The notes below the pieces were generated by a model. That model searched no databases. It was not told where the DNA came from and saw only the letters and a program-made list of their open reading frames with translations. Below are positions 1 through 8,437 of a stretch of DNA of 64,000 bases, piece after piece (position 1 is the stretch's first letter; each line of letters opens with the position of its first letter). This DNA comes from Marine Group III euryarchaeote CG-Bathy1. Its GTDB lineage: Archaea > Thermoplasmatota > Poseidoniia > MGIII > CG-Epi1. Where the stretch lies: NCBI GenBank assembly GCA_001875425.1, contig MIYU01000001.1, positions 62,001-126,000 of the forward strand, read 5' to 3'. The translations under genes and the position numbers were made by a program.

Positions 1-407
1 ATTGCATTATTCATTGTGTGCCATGATAGGGTAGCACACTTTACTCGTGCTGGAAATTCTTTTACACCTTCAAACACTTTCAATTTTCCTAGATCTTCAT
101 AGTCTCCTTCATCTTCTGTAAGCATTGAATGAAATTTCTCAAATATTTCTTCAACTTCTTCTATTTTTTTCCCTATAATAACTTCGGTCATCATAGAACT
201 AGATGCCATAGTTATGGCACATCCTTCTCCTTTAAATTTTATATCCACTACCTTTTCATCCTCAATAATTAGATACAATATTATATTATCTCCACATAGC
301 GGATTGTCTCCGTCTCTTCTAATGGTGCATGGCTCAAGCTCACCATAATTTCTAGGGCTTTGGTTATGGTCTAGAATAACTTCTTGATATAGATCTCTCA
401 AACTCAA
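1..407 (-). CDS. sufU: SufU-like Fe-S cluster assembly protein (3' end cut by window)
   Basis: My own translation gives about 135 residues running off the window edge; it is not in the ORF track. It carries the three SufU cysteine motifs, LCGDN, GEGCAIT and RVKCATLSW, in the order and spacing of the SufU/IscU fold. In SufU, Cys, Asp and Cys ligands bind zinc, and the protein accepts persulfide sulfur from SufS. The start is a TTG whose last bases overlap the TGA of the upstream methyltransferase gene (TTGA), with an AGGAG ribosome-binding site about 8 bases upstream inside that gene. It is the last visible gene of the suf operon. Family assignment is firm. Whether it acts as zinc-dependent sulfur acceptor or as scaffold cannot be told from sequence. 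Confidence 0.9.
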   Translation of the reverse strand, partial: MSLRDLYQEVILDHNQSPRNYGELEPCTIRRDGDNPLCGDNIILYLIIEDEKVVDIKFKGEGCAITMASSSMMTEVIIGKKIEEVEEIFEKFHSMLTEDEGDYEDLGKLKVFEGVKEFPARVKCATLSWHTMNNA

Positions 408-410
408 TTA
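398..410. repeat. 13-bp direct repeat, copy at sufU start
   Basis: The plus-strand sequence TCAAACTCAATTA is identical to bases 1030-1042. This copy spans the methyltransferase stop and sufU start. Together the two copies bracket the methyltransferase gene exactly. Confidence 0.85.
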
Positions 411-1039
411 TTCATCTCCTTTTTCGATTCATTATAGTAACATATTATTCTTTGCATATTCTTATCTGTAGATATATGGGTTTTAGTAGGATTCCGCTTC
501 ATCCATCCATATATTTTATTTTCATCTACTGGATCTTGTAAATGATTCGGACATTTTCCCTTTTTCCACATATACGGCACACTAATTAGTACGTGATTCG
601 AAACTTCAAATAATTTCCTAGCAAATATTCCAACTTTTTCATCAGATATATGTTCTAAAGTTTGCATACATATTGCAATGTCATACTCTTTATCTGGTTT
701 CCATGTTAAAAAATCATGAATTATGTTTCGTACATCATCATTACTTTCCGTTTTAGTTTCTATGTCTAAACAAACCTTTTCATCAATTTCTGTTTTGGAT
801 ACAAATTTACCGGCCCAGCCACCTATATCTATTATAGATTCCGAACTATTTTCATTTTTAATTTCTTCAATAATATTCAAAGCATCTTTGTAATAATTCA
901 TATCCTTTCGTCTCTCTTCATATCTTTTATTTATTTCTTTATTTTGTTCTTGATAATCTTTTTTGCTATCTAAATATTCACTATTTTCACCCGTTCGAAA
1001 CCAAGGTATTGCATTTTCTATATATTCCTTCAAACTCAA
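404..1039 (-). CDS. Class I SAM-dependent methyltransferase inserted in the suf operon
   Basis: A 211-residue protein with a Rossmann-type motif I (IIDIGGWAGKFV), a post-motif CMQTLEHI typical of type-11-like methyltransferases, and a conserved-looking segment VPYMWKKGKCPNH followed by DPVDENKIYGW. I associate that last pattern with methyltransferases of glycan or surface-polysaccharide loci, from memory only. The substrate is unknown. The TTG start overlaps the sufS stop, and its own TGA overlaps the sufU TTG. Both junctions carry the same 13 bases (TAATTGAGTTTGA on the coding strand), so the gene is bounded by direct repeats. It has no known role in Fe-S assembly and is best read as a gene inserted between sufS and sufU. 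Confidence 0.8.
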   Translation of the reverse strand: MSLKEYIENAIPWFRTGENSEYLDSKKDYQEQNKEINKRYEERRKDMNYYKDALNIIEEIKNENSSESIIDIGGWAGKFVSKTEIDEKVCLDIETKTESNDDVRNIIHDFLTWKPDKEYDIAICMQTLEHISDEKVGIFARKLFEVSNHVLISVPYMWKKGKCPNHLQDPVDENKIYGWMKRNPTKTHISTDKNMQRIICYYNESKKEMNN

Positions 1040-1042
1040 TTA
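1030..1042. repeat. 13-bp direct repeat, copy at sufS stop/methyltransferase start
   Basis: The plus-strand sequence TCAAACTCAATTA is the second copy of the repeat at 398-410. It spans the sufS TGA and the methyltransferase TTG start. Identity ends immediately on both sides. Confidence 0.85.
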
Positions 1043-2256
1043 AACCACCAATCGCACATTTCCTTCAATTTCACAACTAGTTTATCCACTTCCTCTTTTG
1101 TATTGTAATGAGAAAAAGATGCTCTGGCTGTAGAATTTATTCCATAACAATTCATAGCAGGTTGTGTACAATGATGCCCCGTTCTCACTGCTATTCCGTG
1201 TTCGTCTAACCATCCACCAATATCATGAGAGTGTATTCCATCTATTGTAAACGATACCACACTCGCTTTGTTTTTTGCACTACCAATTATTGTTAATTTA
1301 TCAATAGCTCCTATTTTTTCTGTTGCGTACTCTAATAATTCACTTTCATATTTCTCTATATTTTCTATTCCAATTTCTTTTAGATAATCTATAGCCTTTC
1401 CAAGCCCAATGGTTCCTGCAATATTCGGTGTTCCTGCTTCTAGTTTTGCAGGAATTTGATTGTAAGTAGTTTCTTCAAAAGTCACACTTCTTATCATATC
1501 TCCACCACCCTGATAAGGGTCCATCTCTTCTAATCTTTCTCTTTTACCGTATACTGCACCTATTCCCGTAGGTCCATACATCTTGTGTCCTGAAAATACA
1601 TAGAAATCACATCCAATATCGAGAACATCTACATTCATATGTGGTACTGCTTGAGCTCCATCAATCAAAATCGGTACACCGGCCTTCTTTGCAATTTCAC
1701 ATATCTCTTTTACGGGATTTATGGTTCCAAGAGAATTTGATACATGAACTACAGATATGAATTTCGTTTTCGAATTAATCAACCCCTCTATTTTTTCAAT
1801 CATTAAATCGCCATTTTCATCCATAGGTATGGATTTGATTTTGGCTCCAAGGGGGTGCGCTACAAGTTGCCAAGGTACAATATTGGCATGATGCTCCATT
1901 TGAGATACTAAAATTTCATCTCCAGGTTCTAAGATTCTTCTTAGAAAACCATTAGCTACTAAATTAATTCCTTCAGTAGTTCCTCTTACAAATATTATCT
2001 CTTCTGCTTCTTTCGCCCCAAGCATTCCTCTTATTTTTTCTCTCGTTTCATCATAACCATCACTCGCACGTTGACTGAGGGTGTGAATCCCCCTATGAAC
2101 ATTAGAATTATCTTTCTCATAATATTCTGTTACACTTTTAATGACTGTATTTGGTTTTTGAGTCGTCGCAGCATTGTCTAAATAAATCAAAGGATGACCA
2201 TTCACTTCTTGGTCTAATACAGGAAATCTCGCTCTTATTTCTTCTGGATTAATCAT
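1036..2256 (-). CDS. sufS: Cysteine desulfurase SufS
   Basis: A PLP-dependent group II cysteine desulfurase of 406 residues, the usual SufS length. It takes sulfur from cysteine and passes it as persulfide to SufU. Visible motifs are the N-terminal YLDNAATTQKP, the PLP lysine in SGHKMYGP (K225), and the active-site cysteine in RTGHHCTQPAM (C363). The ATG start at 2256 overlaps the end of sufD by four bases (ATGA). It sits in the expected place in the operon, after sufBCD. Nothing looks broken. Confidence 0.96.
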   Translation of the reverse strand: MINPEEIRARFPVLDQEVNGHPLIYLDNAATTQKPNTVIKSVTEYYEKDNSNVHRGIHTLSQRASDGYDETREKIRGMLGAKEAEEIIFVRGTTEGINLVANGFLRRILEPGDEILVSQMEHHANIVPWQLVAHPLGAKIKSIPMDENGDLMIEKIEGLINSKTKFISVVHVSNSLGTINPVKEICEIAKKAGVPILIDGAQAVPHMNVDVLDIGCDFYVFSGHKMYGPTGIGAVYGKRERLEEMDPYQGGGDMIRSVTFEETTYNQIPAKLEAGTPNIAGTIGLGKAIDYLKEIGIENIEKYESELLEYATEKIGAIDKLTIIGSAKNKASVVSFTIDGIHSHDIGGWLDEHGIAVRTGHHCTQPAMNCYGINSTARASFSHYNTKEEVDKLVVKLKEMCDWWFN

Positions 2257-3521
2257 ACTGCCTCTATTGGTAAGCTCGCCATAATTTCAGTTTCTAACAT
2301 GTTTTGTATTTTCTCATTCTCCACTCTTTCTATAATCTCACCTACATATGCCTTAATCATAATTTCGCGTGCTTCTTTCCCCCCAATACCTCTACATCTC
2401 AAATAAAATAACGCATCTTCATCAATTTGTCCTATAGTTGCGCCATGTGTACATTTCACATCATCCGCATATATTTCAAGTTCCGGTTTGGTGTGTATAA
2501 CTGCATCATCAGTCATTAGTAAATTTTCATTATTTTGTATAGCATCTGTTTTTTGAGCTTTTTCATGTACATGTATTCTTCCATTAAATACTGCAGAACC
2601 CTTTCCACCAACAATTCCTTTGTAATGTTCTTTACTACTGCAATGAGGTACTAGGTGCTCCACAGTAGTATGGTTGTCCACATGCTCTTCTCCATCTACT
2701 AAGTAAAGCCCATTCATTTCACAATAAGATCCATTCCCTCTTAATGAAAAATTCAAGTCATTTCTGATAACTTTACCCCCCATACAGAAATTATGGGTGT
2801 TGATTCTACTATCCTTTTCTTGGTATGCATTTACATTACCTATGTGCGCCCCCTTTTCAGATAAATTAGTTTTCATAATGTGTTCTACCAATCCATTTTC
2901 TTCTGTATATATTTGTGTTACAGAATTCGTTAGAGTATCTTTCTTTCCATTGTCAATATAATGCTCCATTACAGATAGTTTTCCACCCTTTTCAACTTCT
3001 ATTATATTTCTAGGGTGACATATCGTAGGCGTTTCGTCTGAATTAGCTATATTAATTATCAAAACAGGTTCCGTTATCTGAATTCCATTCGGTATTCTAA
3101 GATACAAACCCGAATTCATAAACGCAGTATTCAATGCCCAAAACGGATTTTCTTCCATTCTACTATCTTCAAATATTTCTCTTTTAAGAACTCCATTTTC
3201 AATTGCTTCGATAAGTGGTAAAATCTCTATTTTCTCAGGAAACCTCGACATCTCCTTAGAGATACATCCATTCACTAACACTATCCGAGGCTCATATTTT
3301 GTAAAATCAGATATGTTCAGTTTTTCTTGATTCTTAGATATTCTATATTCTTCGTTCGCTATTTTTTTAATATTTGTATATTTCCATTCTTCAATTCTGT
3401 TATCAGGAAAGCCTAACTCTATAAATTTCTCAAAACATTTTTCTCTCTGTTCTTTTAACCATTCAGTATTACACGGATCATTAGTTTCAAAATCACTTCT
3501 GAATGTATCTTGTAAATTCAT
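2253..3521 (-). CDS. sufD: Fe-S cluster assembly protein SufD
   Basis: SufD pairs with SufB and SufC in the SufBC2D scaffold that builds Fe-S clusters in the cytoplasm. The C-terminal half has the SufB/SufD beta-helix signature, for example TKPELEIYADDVKCTHGATIG and an FYLRCRGI segment. The track starts at a TTG (3524). I prefer the ATG one codon in (3521), which overlaps the sufC stop as TGATG. At about 422 residues it is of normal length. It lies between sufC and sufS with overlaps on both sides, so translation is probably coupled. Confidence 0.94.
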   Translation of the reverse strand: MNLQDTFRSDFETNDPCNTEWLKEQREKCFEKFIELGFPDNRIEEWKYTNIKKIANEEYRISKNQEKLNISDFTKYEPRIVLVNGCISKEMSRFPEKIEILPLIEAIENGVLKREIFEDSRMEENPFWALNTAFMNSGLYLRIPNGIQITEPVLIINIANSDETPTICHPRNIIEVEKGGKLSVMEHYIDNGKKDTLTNSVTQIYTEENGLVEHIMKTNLSEKGAHIGNVNAYQEKDSRINTHNFCMGGKVIRNDLNFSLRGNGSYCEMNGLYLVDGEEHVDNHTTVEHLVPHCSSKEHYKGIVGGKGSAVFNGRIHVHEKAQKTDAIQNNENLLMTDDAVIHTKPELEIYADDVKCTHGATIGQIDEDALFYLRCRGIGGKEAREIMIKAYVGEIIERVENEKIQNMLETEIMASLPIEAV

Positions 3522-4273
3522 CAATTACCCGCACGTTCTTCTATATTGTCATATCCTTCTTCTTCTAGTCTCATCGCCAGTTCTTTTCCTCCCGATTCAA
3601 CTATTTTTCCATCCATCAGTACGTGCACAAAATCTGGTACAATGTAGTTCAAAAGTCGTTGATAGTGTGTAACAACTAATATTGCATTGTTTTCATTTTT
3701 CATTTTATTGACTCCCTCTGCTACAATTTTCAATGCATCGATATCTAACCCTGAATCAGTTTCATCCATTATGGCCAATTTCGGTTCTAAAACAGCCATC
3801 TGCATTATTTCATTCTTTTTCTTTTCTCCACCTGAAAAACCATGATTCACAGGTCTTTTCAACATCTCTTCTTTAAGTCCCAACATATTCATTTTTTCTT
3901 TTATAATTTCTAAGAAATCCATCGCGTCAATTTCATTTTTTTCATGATATTTACGTTGAGCGTTAAGTGCGGATTTCAAAAAATACATATTACTCACGCC
4001 AGGAATTTCTATAGGGTATTGAAAAGCCATAAACACACCTTCACAACTTCGTTCTTCAGGTTCCATTTCTAGAAGATCTTTTCCACTATACTCTACAGTT
4101 CCTTTGTCAATTTCATAATCTTCATGACCAGCAATAACTTGAGCTAATGTCGATTTTCCAGATCCATTTGGACCCATTATAGCATGTATTTCTCCAGCAT
4201 TGATTTCTAAATTCAATCCTTTCAATATTTTATTTCCATCTACACTTACTTCTAATTCTTTTATTTTTAGCAT
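3521..4273 (-). CDS. sufC: Fe-S assembly ATPase SufC
   Basis: The ABC-type ATPase of the SufBCD complex, 250 residues and soluble. Walker A is GPNGSGKS (residues 34-41), the signature is FSGGEKKKNEIMQ, and Walker B with D-loop is AIMDETDSGLD. SGGEKKK is the SufC form of the ABC signature. It lies 10 bases downstream of sufB and overlaps sufD by one base. ATP hydrolysis by SufC opens the SufBD interface during cluster assembly, as known from bacterial systems. Confidence 0.96.
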   Translation of the reverse strand: MLKIKELEVSVDGNKILKGLNLEINAGEIHAIMGPNGSGKSTLAQVIAGHEDYEIDKGTVEYSGKDLLEMEPEERSCEGVFMAFQYPIEIPGVSNMYFLKSALNAQRKYHEKNEIDAMDFLEIIKEKMNMLGLKEEMLKRPVNHGFSGGEKKKNEIMQMAVLEPKLAIMDETDSGLDIDALKIVAEGVNKMKNENNAILVVTHYQRLLNYIVPDFVHVLMDGKIVESGGKELAMRLEEEGYDNIEERAGN

Positions 4274-4283
4274 TGTATCTCCT

Positions 4284-5741
4284 TTATCCTACACTACCTT
4301 CTAATGACACTTCCAAAAGTCTTTGAGCTTCTACAGCAAATTCCATTGGTAATTCATTGAAAACTTCTTTACAAAATCCATTCACTATCAGGTTTATTGC
4401 ATCTTCTTCAGATAATCCTCTCTGTTTACAGTAGAAAATCTGATCTTCACCAACTTTTGAAGTCGATGCTTCATGTTCTATATGTGATTTAGTATTTTTC
4501 ACATCAATATATGGGAACGTATGTGCGCCACATTCATCACCTATAAGCAATGAATCACATTGAGAATAATTCCTAGCACCTTTCGCACCTTTATTGATCA
4601 GTACCTGTCCACGATAAGTGTTCTGACCATGCTCAGCCGATATCCCTTTCGATATAATTGTACTTTTTGTATTTTTTCCTATATGAATCATTTTAGTTCC
4701 AGTATCTGCTTGCTGTTTCATAGCGCTGAGGGCAACTGAATAAAATTCCCCTACTGAATTATCTCCTTGTAATATACATGAAGGATATTTCCACGTTATA
4801 GCTGAACCAGTTTCAACCTGTGTCCAAGATATTTTTGAATTCCTACCTCTACACGCACCACGTTTCGTAACAAAATTATAGATTCCTCCAACACCATTTT
4901 TATCTCCTGGATACCAATTTTGCACCGTCGAATATTTTATCTCTGCATCATCAAGCGCTACTAATTCAACAACTGCAGCATGAAGTTGATTCTCATCTCT
5001 TTTTGGTGCTGTACAACCTTCTAAGTATGAAACATAGGCTCCTTCATCTGCTATTATCAATGTTCTTTCAAATTGTCCTGTGTTTTGAGCATTTATTCTA
5101 AAATAAGTGGAGAGTTCCATAGGGCATCTAACTCCTTTCGGAACATAACAGAAAGATCCATCAGTAAAAACAGCTGAATTAAGTGCTGCAAAGAAATTAT
5201 CGGCTTGAGGTACAACAGAACCTAGGTATTTCTTGATAAGTTCTGGATAATCTTGCACTGCCTCAGAGAATGAACAGAATATCACTCCTTTTTTAGCTAA
5301 TTTATCCTTAAATGTTGTAGCAACAGATACAGAATCAAATACAGCATCAACCGCTACTCCTGATAGAATTTCCTGTTCTTTGAGAGGTATTCCTAATTTA
5401 TTATAAGTTTCAATCAATTCCGGATCAACTTCATCTAAACTCTTCGGCCCTTCAGATGCATCCTTAGGTGCTGAATAGTAAACTATAGATTGGTAATCAA
5501 TACTAGGATATTCAATATTCGCCCACTTAGGTTCTTTCATTTTCTTCCACATTTCATATGCTTTTAATCTCCACTCTGTCAACCATTCAGGCTCTTTCTT
5601 TTTTGCAGATATGGCTCTTATTACGTCTTCATTTAGTCCAGGTGGAAGATTGTCTGCTTCAATTTCCGTTACAAAACCGTATTGGTATTCCTTCTCTGCG
5701 TATTCCTTTAGCATCTCTGTTTCGGTTTGTTGGTTTTTCAT
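4284..5741 (-). CDS. sufB: Fe-S cluster assembly scaffold SufB
   Basis: A SufB scaffold of 485 residues. Counting back from the C-terminus, a conserved cysteine in [11 protein letters not shown] falls at C395 and the pair in HIEHEAS at H423/E424. Their spacing matches E. coli C405, H433 and E434, which take part in cluster assembly. It begins with ATG four bases inside the end of rrf2 (ATGA overlap). SufB is the core on which the nascent cluster forms, and it receives sulfur through SufS and SufU encoded downstream. Confidence 0.96.
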   Translation of the reverse strand: MKNQQTETEMLKEYAEKEYQYGFVTEIEADNLPPGLNEDVIRAISAKKKEPEWLTEWRLKAYEMWKKMKEPKWANIEYPSIDYQSIVYYSAPKDASEGPKSLDEVDPELIETYNKLGIPLKEQEILSGVAVDAVFDSVSVATTFKDKLAKKGVIFCSFSEAVQDYPELIKKYLGSVVPQADNFFAALNSAVFTDGSFCYVPKGVRCPMELSTYFRINAQNTGQFERTLIIADEGAYVSYLEGCTAPKRDENQLHAAVVELVALDDAEIKYSTVQNWYPGDKNGVGGIYNFVTKRGACRGRNSKISWTQVETGSAITWKYPSCILQGDNSVGEFYSVALSAMKQQADTGTKMIHIGKNTKSTIISKGISAEHGQNTYRGQVLINKGAKGARNYSQCDSLLIGDECGAHTFPYIDVKNTKSHIEHEASTSKVGEDQIFYCKQRGLSEEDAINLIVNGFCKEVFNELPMEFAVEAQRLLEVSLEGSVG

Positions 5742-6196
5742 TGCGATGCCTCCATTAGGTTTCCTATTTCGATAAGAGGATTTTTAATTTTATTCGCGTT
5801 CATATCTTCTAAAGTCATCGCACTCAAAGCCATTTTTACAGCGTCATTTATCTTCTGCCATGGTTTCTGAGTTTCACAAGATGTTATTATTTCACAATCA
5901 CAATCTCCTTCAGTTGAACATTCTGTTATCGCAACAGGTCCCTCTAGTGCCTCTATCAAACCGTATATCGATATTTTATCAGGAGTCATAGAGAGTGTAT
6001 ATCCTCCCATTGCACCCTGTTTAGATTCTAAAAAACCGGCATTGTTTATTTTTTTTAACAGAGCAGTAACAGTAGGTAATGGAATTTTCGTACTCTCTGC
6101 TATATCTCTTGCAGTGTGCGTATTCCCCATCTGCTCATTTGCTATTTGGGCCATTATCACAACCCCATAATCTGTTAACTTGTTTATTCTCAACAT
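5738..6196 (-). CDS. Rrf2-family transcriptional regulator, probable suf repressor
   Basis: A winged-helix Rrf2 protein starting [13 protein letters not shown], the standard opening of SufR/IscR-type proteins. The cysteine cluster [15 protein letters not shown] near residues 105-120 is suited to binding an Fe-S cluster as in IscR/SufR. The track start at 6274 adds 26 unusual residues and runs through a perfect palindrome, so I place the start at the ATG at 6196, giving about 152 residues. It is the first gene of the suf operon and overlaps sufB. The inferred role is Fe-S-sensing autoregulation of the operon. Confidence 0.88.
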   Translation of the reverse strand: MLRINKLTDYGVVIMAQIANEQMGNTHTARDIAESTKIPLPTVTALLKKINNAGFLESKQGAMGGYTLSMTPDKISIYGLIEALEGPVAITECSTEGDCDCEIITSCETQKPWQKINDAVKMALSAMTLEDMNANKIKNPLIEIGNLMEASQ

Positions 6197-6203
6197 TTTA
6201 TCT

Positions 6204-6226
6204 AATAGTATTAAATTAATACTATT
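6204..6226. promoter_or_regulatory. Perfect 23-bp palindrome, candidate Rrf2 operator
   Basis: The sequence AATAGTATTAA-A-TTAATACTATT is a perfect inverted repeat with 11-base arms and a one-base centre. It lies 8 to 30 bases upstream of the rrf2 ATG. A TATA-like TTTAAATA (minus strand, about 6223-6230) overlaps its outer edge, so a bound protein would cover the TATA-to-start region. Binding by the Rrf2 protein is inference. Confidence 0.7.
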
Positions 6227-6260
6227 TAAAATCACTGTCATAAAATCATTAACATCATTC

Positions 6261-6268
6261 TTATATCT
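6261..6268 (+). promoter_or_regulatory. TATA-like box for nadA
   Basis: TTATATCT is centred about 25 bases before the nadA GTG. That is the distance expected between an archaeal TATA box and the transcription start, so the mRNA may be leaderless. Confidence 0.5.
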
Positions 6269-6288
6269 ACTCAAATAAATCGTTCATT

Positions 6289-7377
6289 GTGTTATCAGAG
6301 AGTACCTTAGTCAATCCATCTTTAGAAGGGGTCAAAAATTCTCTATATTCTCGTAAAGATCCTAATTTAACTGCCATAGATATCGAGGCTCATGCAGAAA
6401 TAATTTACAAGATTCTCAAACTAAAAACTAAGCATAATGTATCGATGCTTGGCCATAATTACATGGAGCCTCTTGTATTCGGTCTTTCAAACTCTAAAGA
6501 GCGGGGGGATTCCTTAGGTTTGAGTATCGAAGCTTCGAAAACAGATTCTGATTATATTATTTTCAACGGCGTTCCCTTTATGGCAGAAACTGCTAAAATT
6601 ATGAATCCTAAAAAAACAGTTTTAGTAGCAGATAAATCTGCAGGTTGTTCGCTGGCTGACAATTTTGGTGCGGATGAAGTAAAAGCACTGAAAGAGAAAC
6701 ACCCCAATGTCCCCGTTATGATTTACATTAACAGTTATGCAGATGCTAAAGCAGAGTGTGATATATGCTGTACTTCAGCTAATGCAGTCGAAGTGGCTGA
6801 AAGTATGCCTGGGGATGAGATTATTTTCGTTCCAGATATTTACTTTGCTGAGAATTTAGAAAGGGAGTTAGAAGGCAGAAAGAAAGTCATCTACCCGGGT
6901 AAAAATAATTCGGTAAAAGGTGCAATTTGCGAAGTTCATGAAAAGTTCACTTTGGACGATATCCTCGCAATTCGTAAATCTTTCGATATTCCAAAAGGAC
7001 ATCCAAACAGAATGATGTATGTTCACTGGGAATGCAAACTGGAAGTCCTCGAAGAATCGGATTATTATGGTAGTACTGGCCAAATTAGACTCAACATTGC
7101 AAATCGTGTCAAAGAAGGAACTATAGAACGGGCCTTCATAGCTTCAGAATGTGAACTCACTTCTAATTTAGCTCAAGAATTCCCAACAGTTCAATTTTCG
7201 ACTGCCTGTTCTGTTAGATGTTCTCATATGGCTAAAGTTTCACTTTTCAAAATTCTAAGAATCTTAGAAGCTATCGATTCAGGTAAAGATCTATCTGAAT
7301 GGGAAGTCACACTCTCTCCTGAAACAATATCTACAGCTAAACGTCCAATTGAACGGATGTTATCGCTCTCTTCTTAG
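6289..7377 (+). CDS. nadA: Quinolinate synthase NadA
   Basis: Joins iminoaspartate and dihydroxyacetone phosphate to make quinolinate for NAD, using a [4Fe-4S] cluster. Its 362 residues show NadA features: GHNYMEPLVFG near the N-terminus, GVPFMAETAKI, the first cysteine region AGCSLADNF, ICCTSANAV, EVHEKFTL, a variant VHWECKLEVLE in place of the usual HPEC, GSTGQI, and a late cysteine pair in FSTACSVRCSH. The start is GTG, with a TATA box 25 bases upstream. It diverges from the suf operon, which fits its need for an Fe-S cluster. nadB and nadC are not in the window. Confidence 0.9.
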   Translation: MLSESTLVNPSLEGVKNSLYSRKDPNLTAIDIEAHAEIIYKILKLKTKHNVSMLGHNYMEPLVFGLSNSKERGDSLGLSIEASKTDSDYIIFNGVPFMAETAKIMNPKKTVLVADKSAGCSLADNFGADEVKALKEKHPNVPVMIYINSYADAKAECDICCTSANAVEVAESMPGDEIIFVPDIYFAENLERELEGRKKVIYPGKNNSVKGAICEVHEKFTLDDILAIRKSFDIPKGHPNRMMYVHWECKLEVLEESDYYGSTGQIRLNIANRVKEGTIERAFIASECELTSNLAQEFPTVQFSTACSVRCSHMAKVSLFKILRILEAIDSGKDLSEWEVTLSPETISTAKRPIERMLSLSS

Positions 7378-8405
7378 AATCTCTTTCTAAGTGCTACAAT
7401 TGAAATAGTTACAACAGCTACAACTGTAGAGAATCCAGGTATTCCGCCACTTTCATCAGAAGACATGTCTGGATTTCCTCCAGGTAACGATGCAATTGTC
7501 AATGTTACAGGCGTTGCAGCAGATTCATTCGCTGCATATGAGAAAGAGATACTAGCTCCTTCGTTGCTTTCAACAACCCAAGTTATTCTCTCTGAAGAAA
7601 CTGCAGTACCGTTTATTTCATACTGTTCTCCAGCACTAACTGTCGCTTCCGTATTGTTGATTACTTCTCCACCAGCGGTCAAAACTATATATCCACCATC
7701 AAGCGCCATACCTAGGTCTGTTTTCCACGCTTGAACTAAATCTATTGAAATCTCAGTTTTACTATTCGAAACTCCACCTACGAATATTCCTTCAGCATCC
7801 CATGCCATACCGGAATCGAAAGTGGCATTGTCATAGTAGACATATATATTTTGAAATGATTGATATTCTACAGTAACAGAGATGCTCGAACCTTGGCTTA
7901 AAGCAGTAGTAGAATTCTCTCCACCACCAAGGGCCACCTGTCCAGTCCATTCACAAGGATTACCTCGTTCCTGCTCACACGTATATTCATCACTATCTTC
8001 AAAAGACGCCATCTCTTCTCCAGTATCAGTTTCTACAGTCCATCTCATTTGCATTCTAGCGTTGTAGTCGTCATCCGTTGGATCTTCAACCCACCACATA
8101 TTGAACATTACAGTTCCTGAAAGATTAGTATCATATTTTACCGTATCAGAATTCCATGTACCTATCGTTGTCCAGTCTCTACTTCTAGTCAATCCAAATA
8201 AATTATTAGTGTATGAACTCGGAGGCTTTTCTTCCACAGCTTCTCTTGTATGGTCTGTTTCAGGTGATAATTCAGAGGCTTCCTTGAGATTCAAATGTAC
8301 AGTGCTTATCTCTTTGCTCGCCATTCCTTCCTCAGAATGTACAACATTTGCAAACGGCAAACTCAACATGGCGATTACTGTTATCACAAATATGACTCTT
8401 TTCAC
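7374..8405 (-). CDS. Secreted PGF-CTERM-like surface protein, paralogue A
   Basis: 343 residues with an N-terminal signal peptide (MKRVIFVITVIAMLSLPFA) and a three-part C-terminal anchor: GIPGF, a hydrophobic helix and a basic RKRF tail. This matches the PGF-CTERM signal handled by archaeosortase A in other Euryarchaeota. The mature part is beta-rich and acidic, with TVHLNLKE near the N-terminus, a Cys pair around ERGNPCEWTG, and YDNATFDSG. It is clearly homologous to the protein at 9512-10546 and more distantly to 8438-9478. It is the last gene of a three-gene run with 30-base gaps. Function unknown; probably a structural or binding component of the cell surface. Confidence 0.75.
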   Translation of the reverse strand: MKRVIFVITVIAMLSLPFANVVHSEEGMASKEISTVHLNLKEASELSPETDHTREAVEEKPPSSYTNNLFGLTRSRDWTTIGTWNSDTVKYDTNLSGTVMFNMWWVEDPTDDDYNARMQMRWTVETDTGEEMASFEDSDEYTCEQERGNPCEWTGQVALGGGENSTTALSQGSSISVTVEYQSFQNIYVYYDNATFDSGMAWDAEGIFVGGVSNSKTEISIDLVQAWKTDLGMALDGGYIVLTAGGEVINNTEATVSAGEQYEINGTAVSSERITWVVESNEGASISFSYAANESAATPVTLTIASLPGGNPDMSSDESGGIPGFSTVVAVVTISIVALRKRF

Positions 8406-8437
8406 AGAACGTTCCTATTCAAGGTGTTTTTATATTA

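Noticed and set aside
6197-6274. Upstream extension of the Rrf2 ORF (26 extra residues)
   Set aside because: The extra part runs through a perfect palindrome and a TATA-like box, and Rrf2 proteins normally begin at the [11 protein letters not shown] position.
6289-7377. NadA with HWEC instead of the usual HPEC and an odd cysteine pattern
   Set aside because: The other NadA motifs and the three cysteine regions are in place; the variation looks like lineage divergence, not loss of function.
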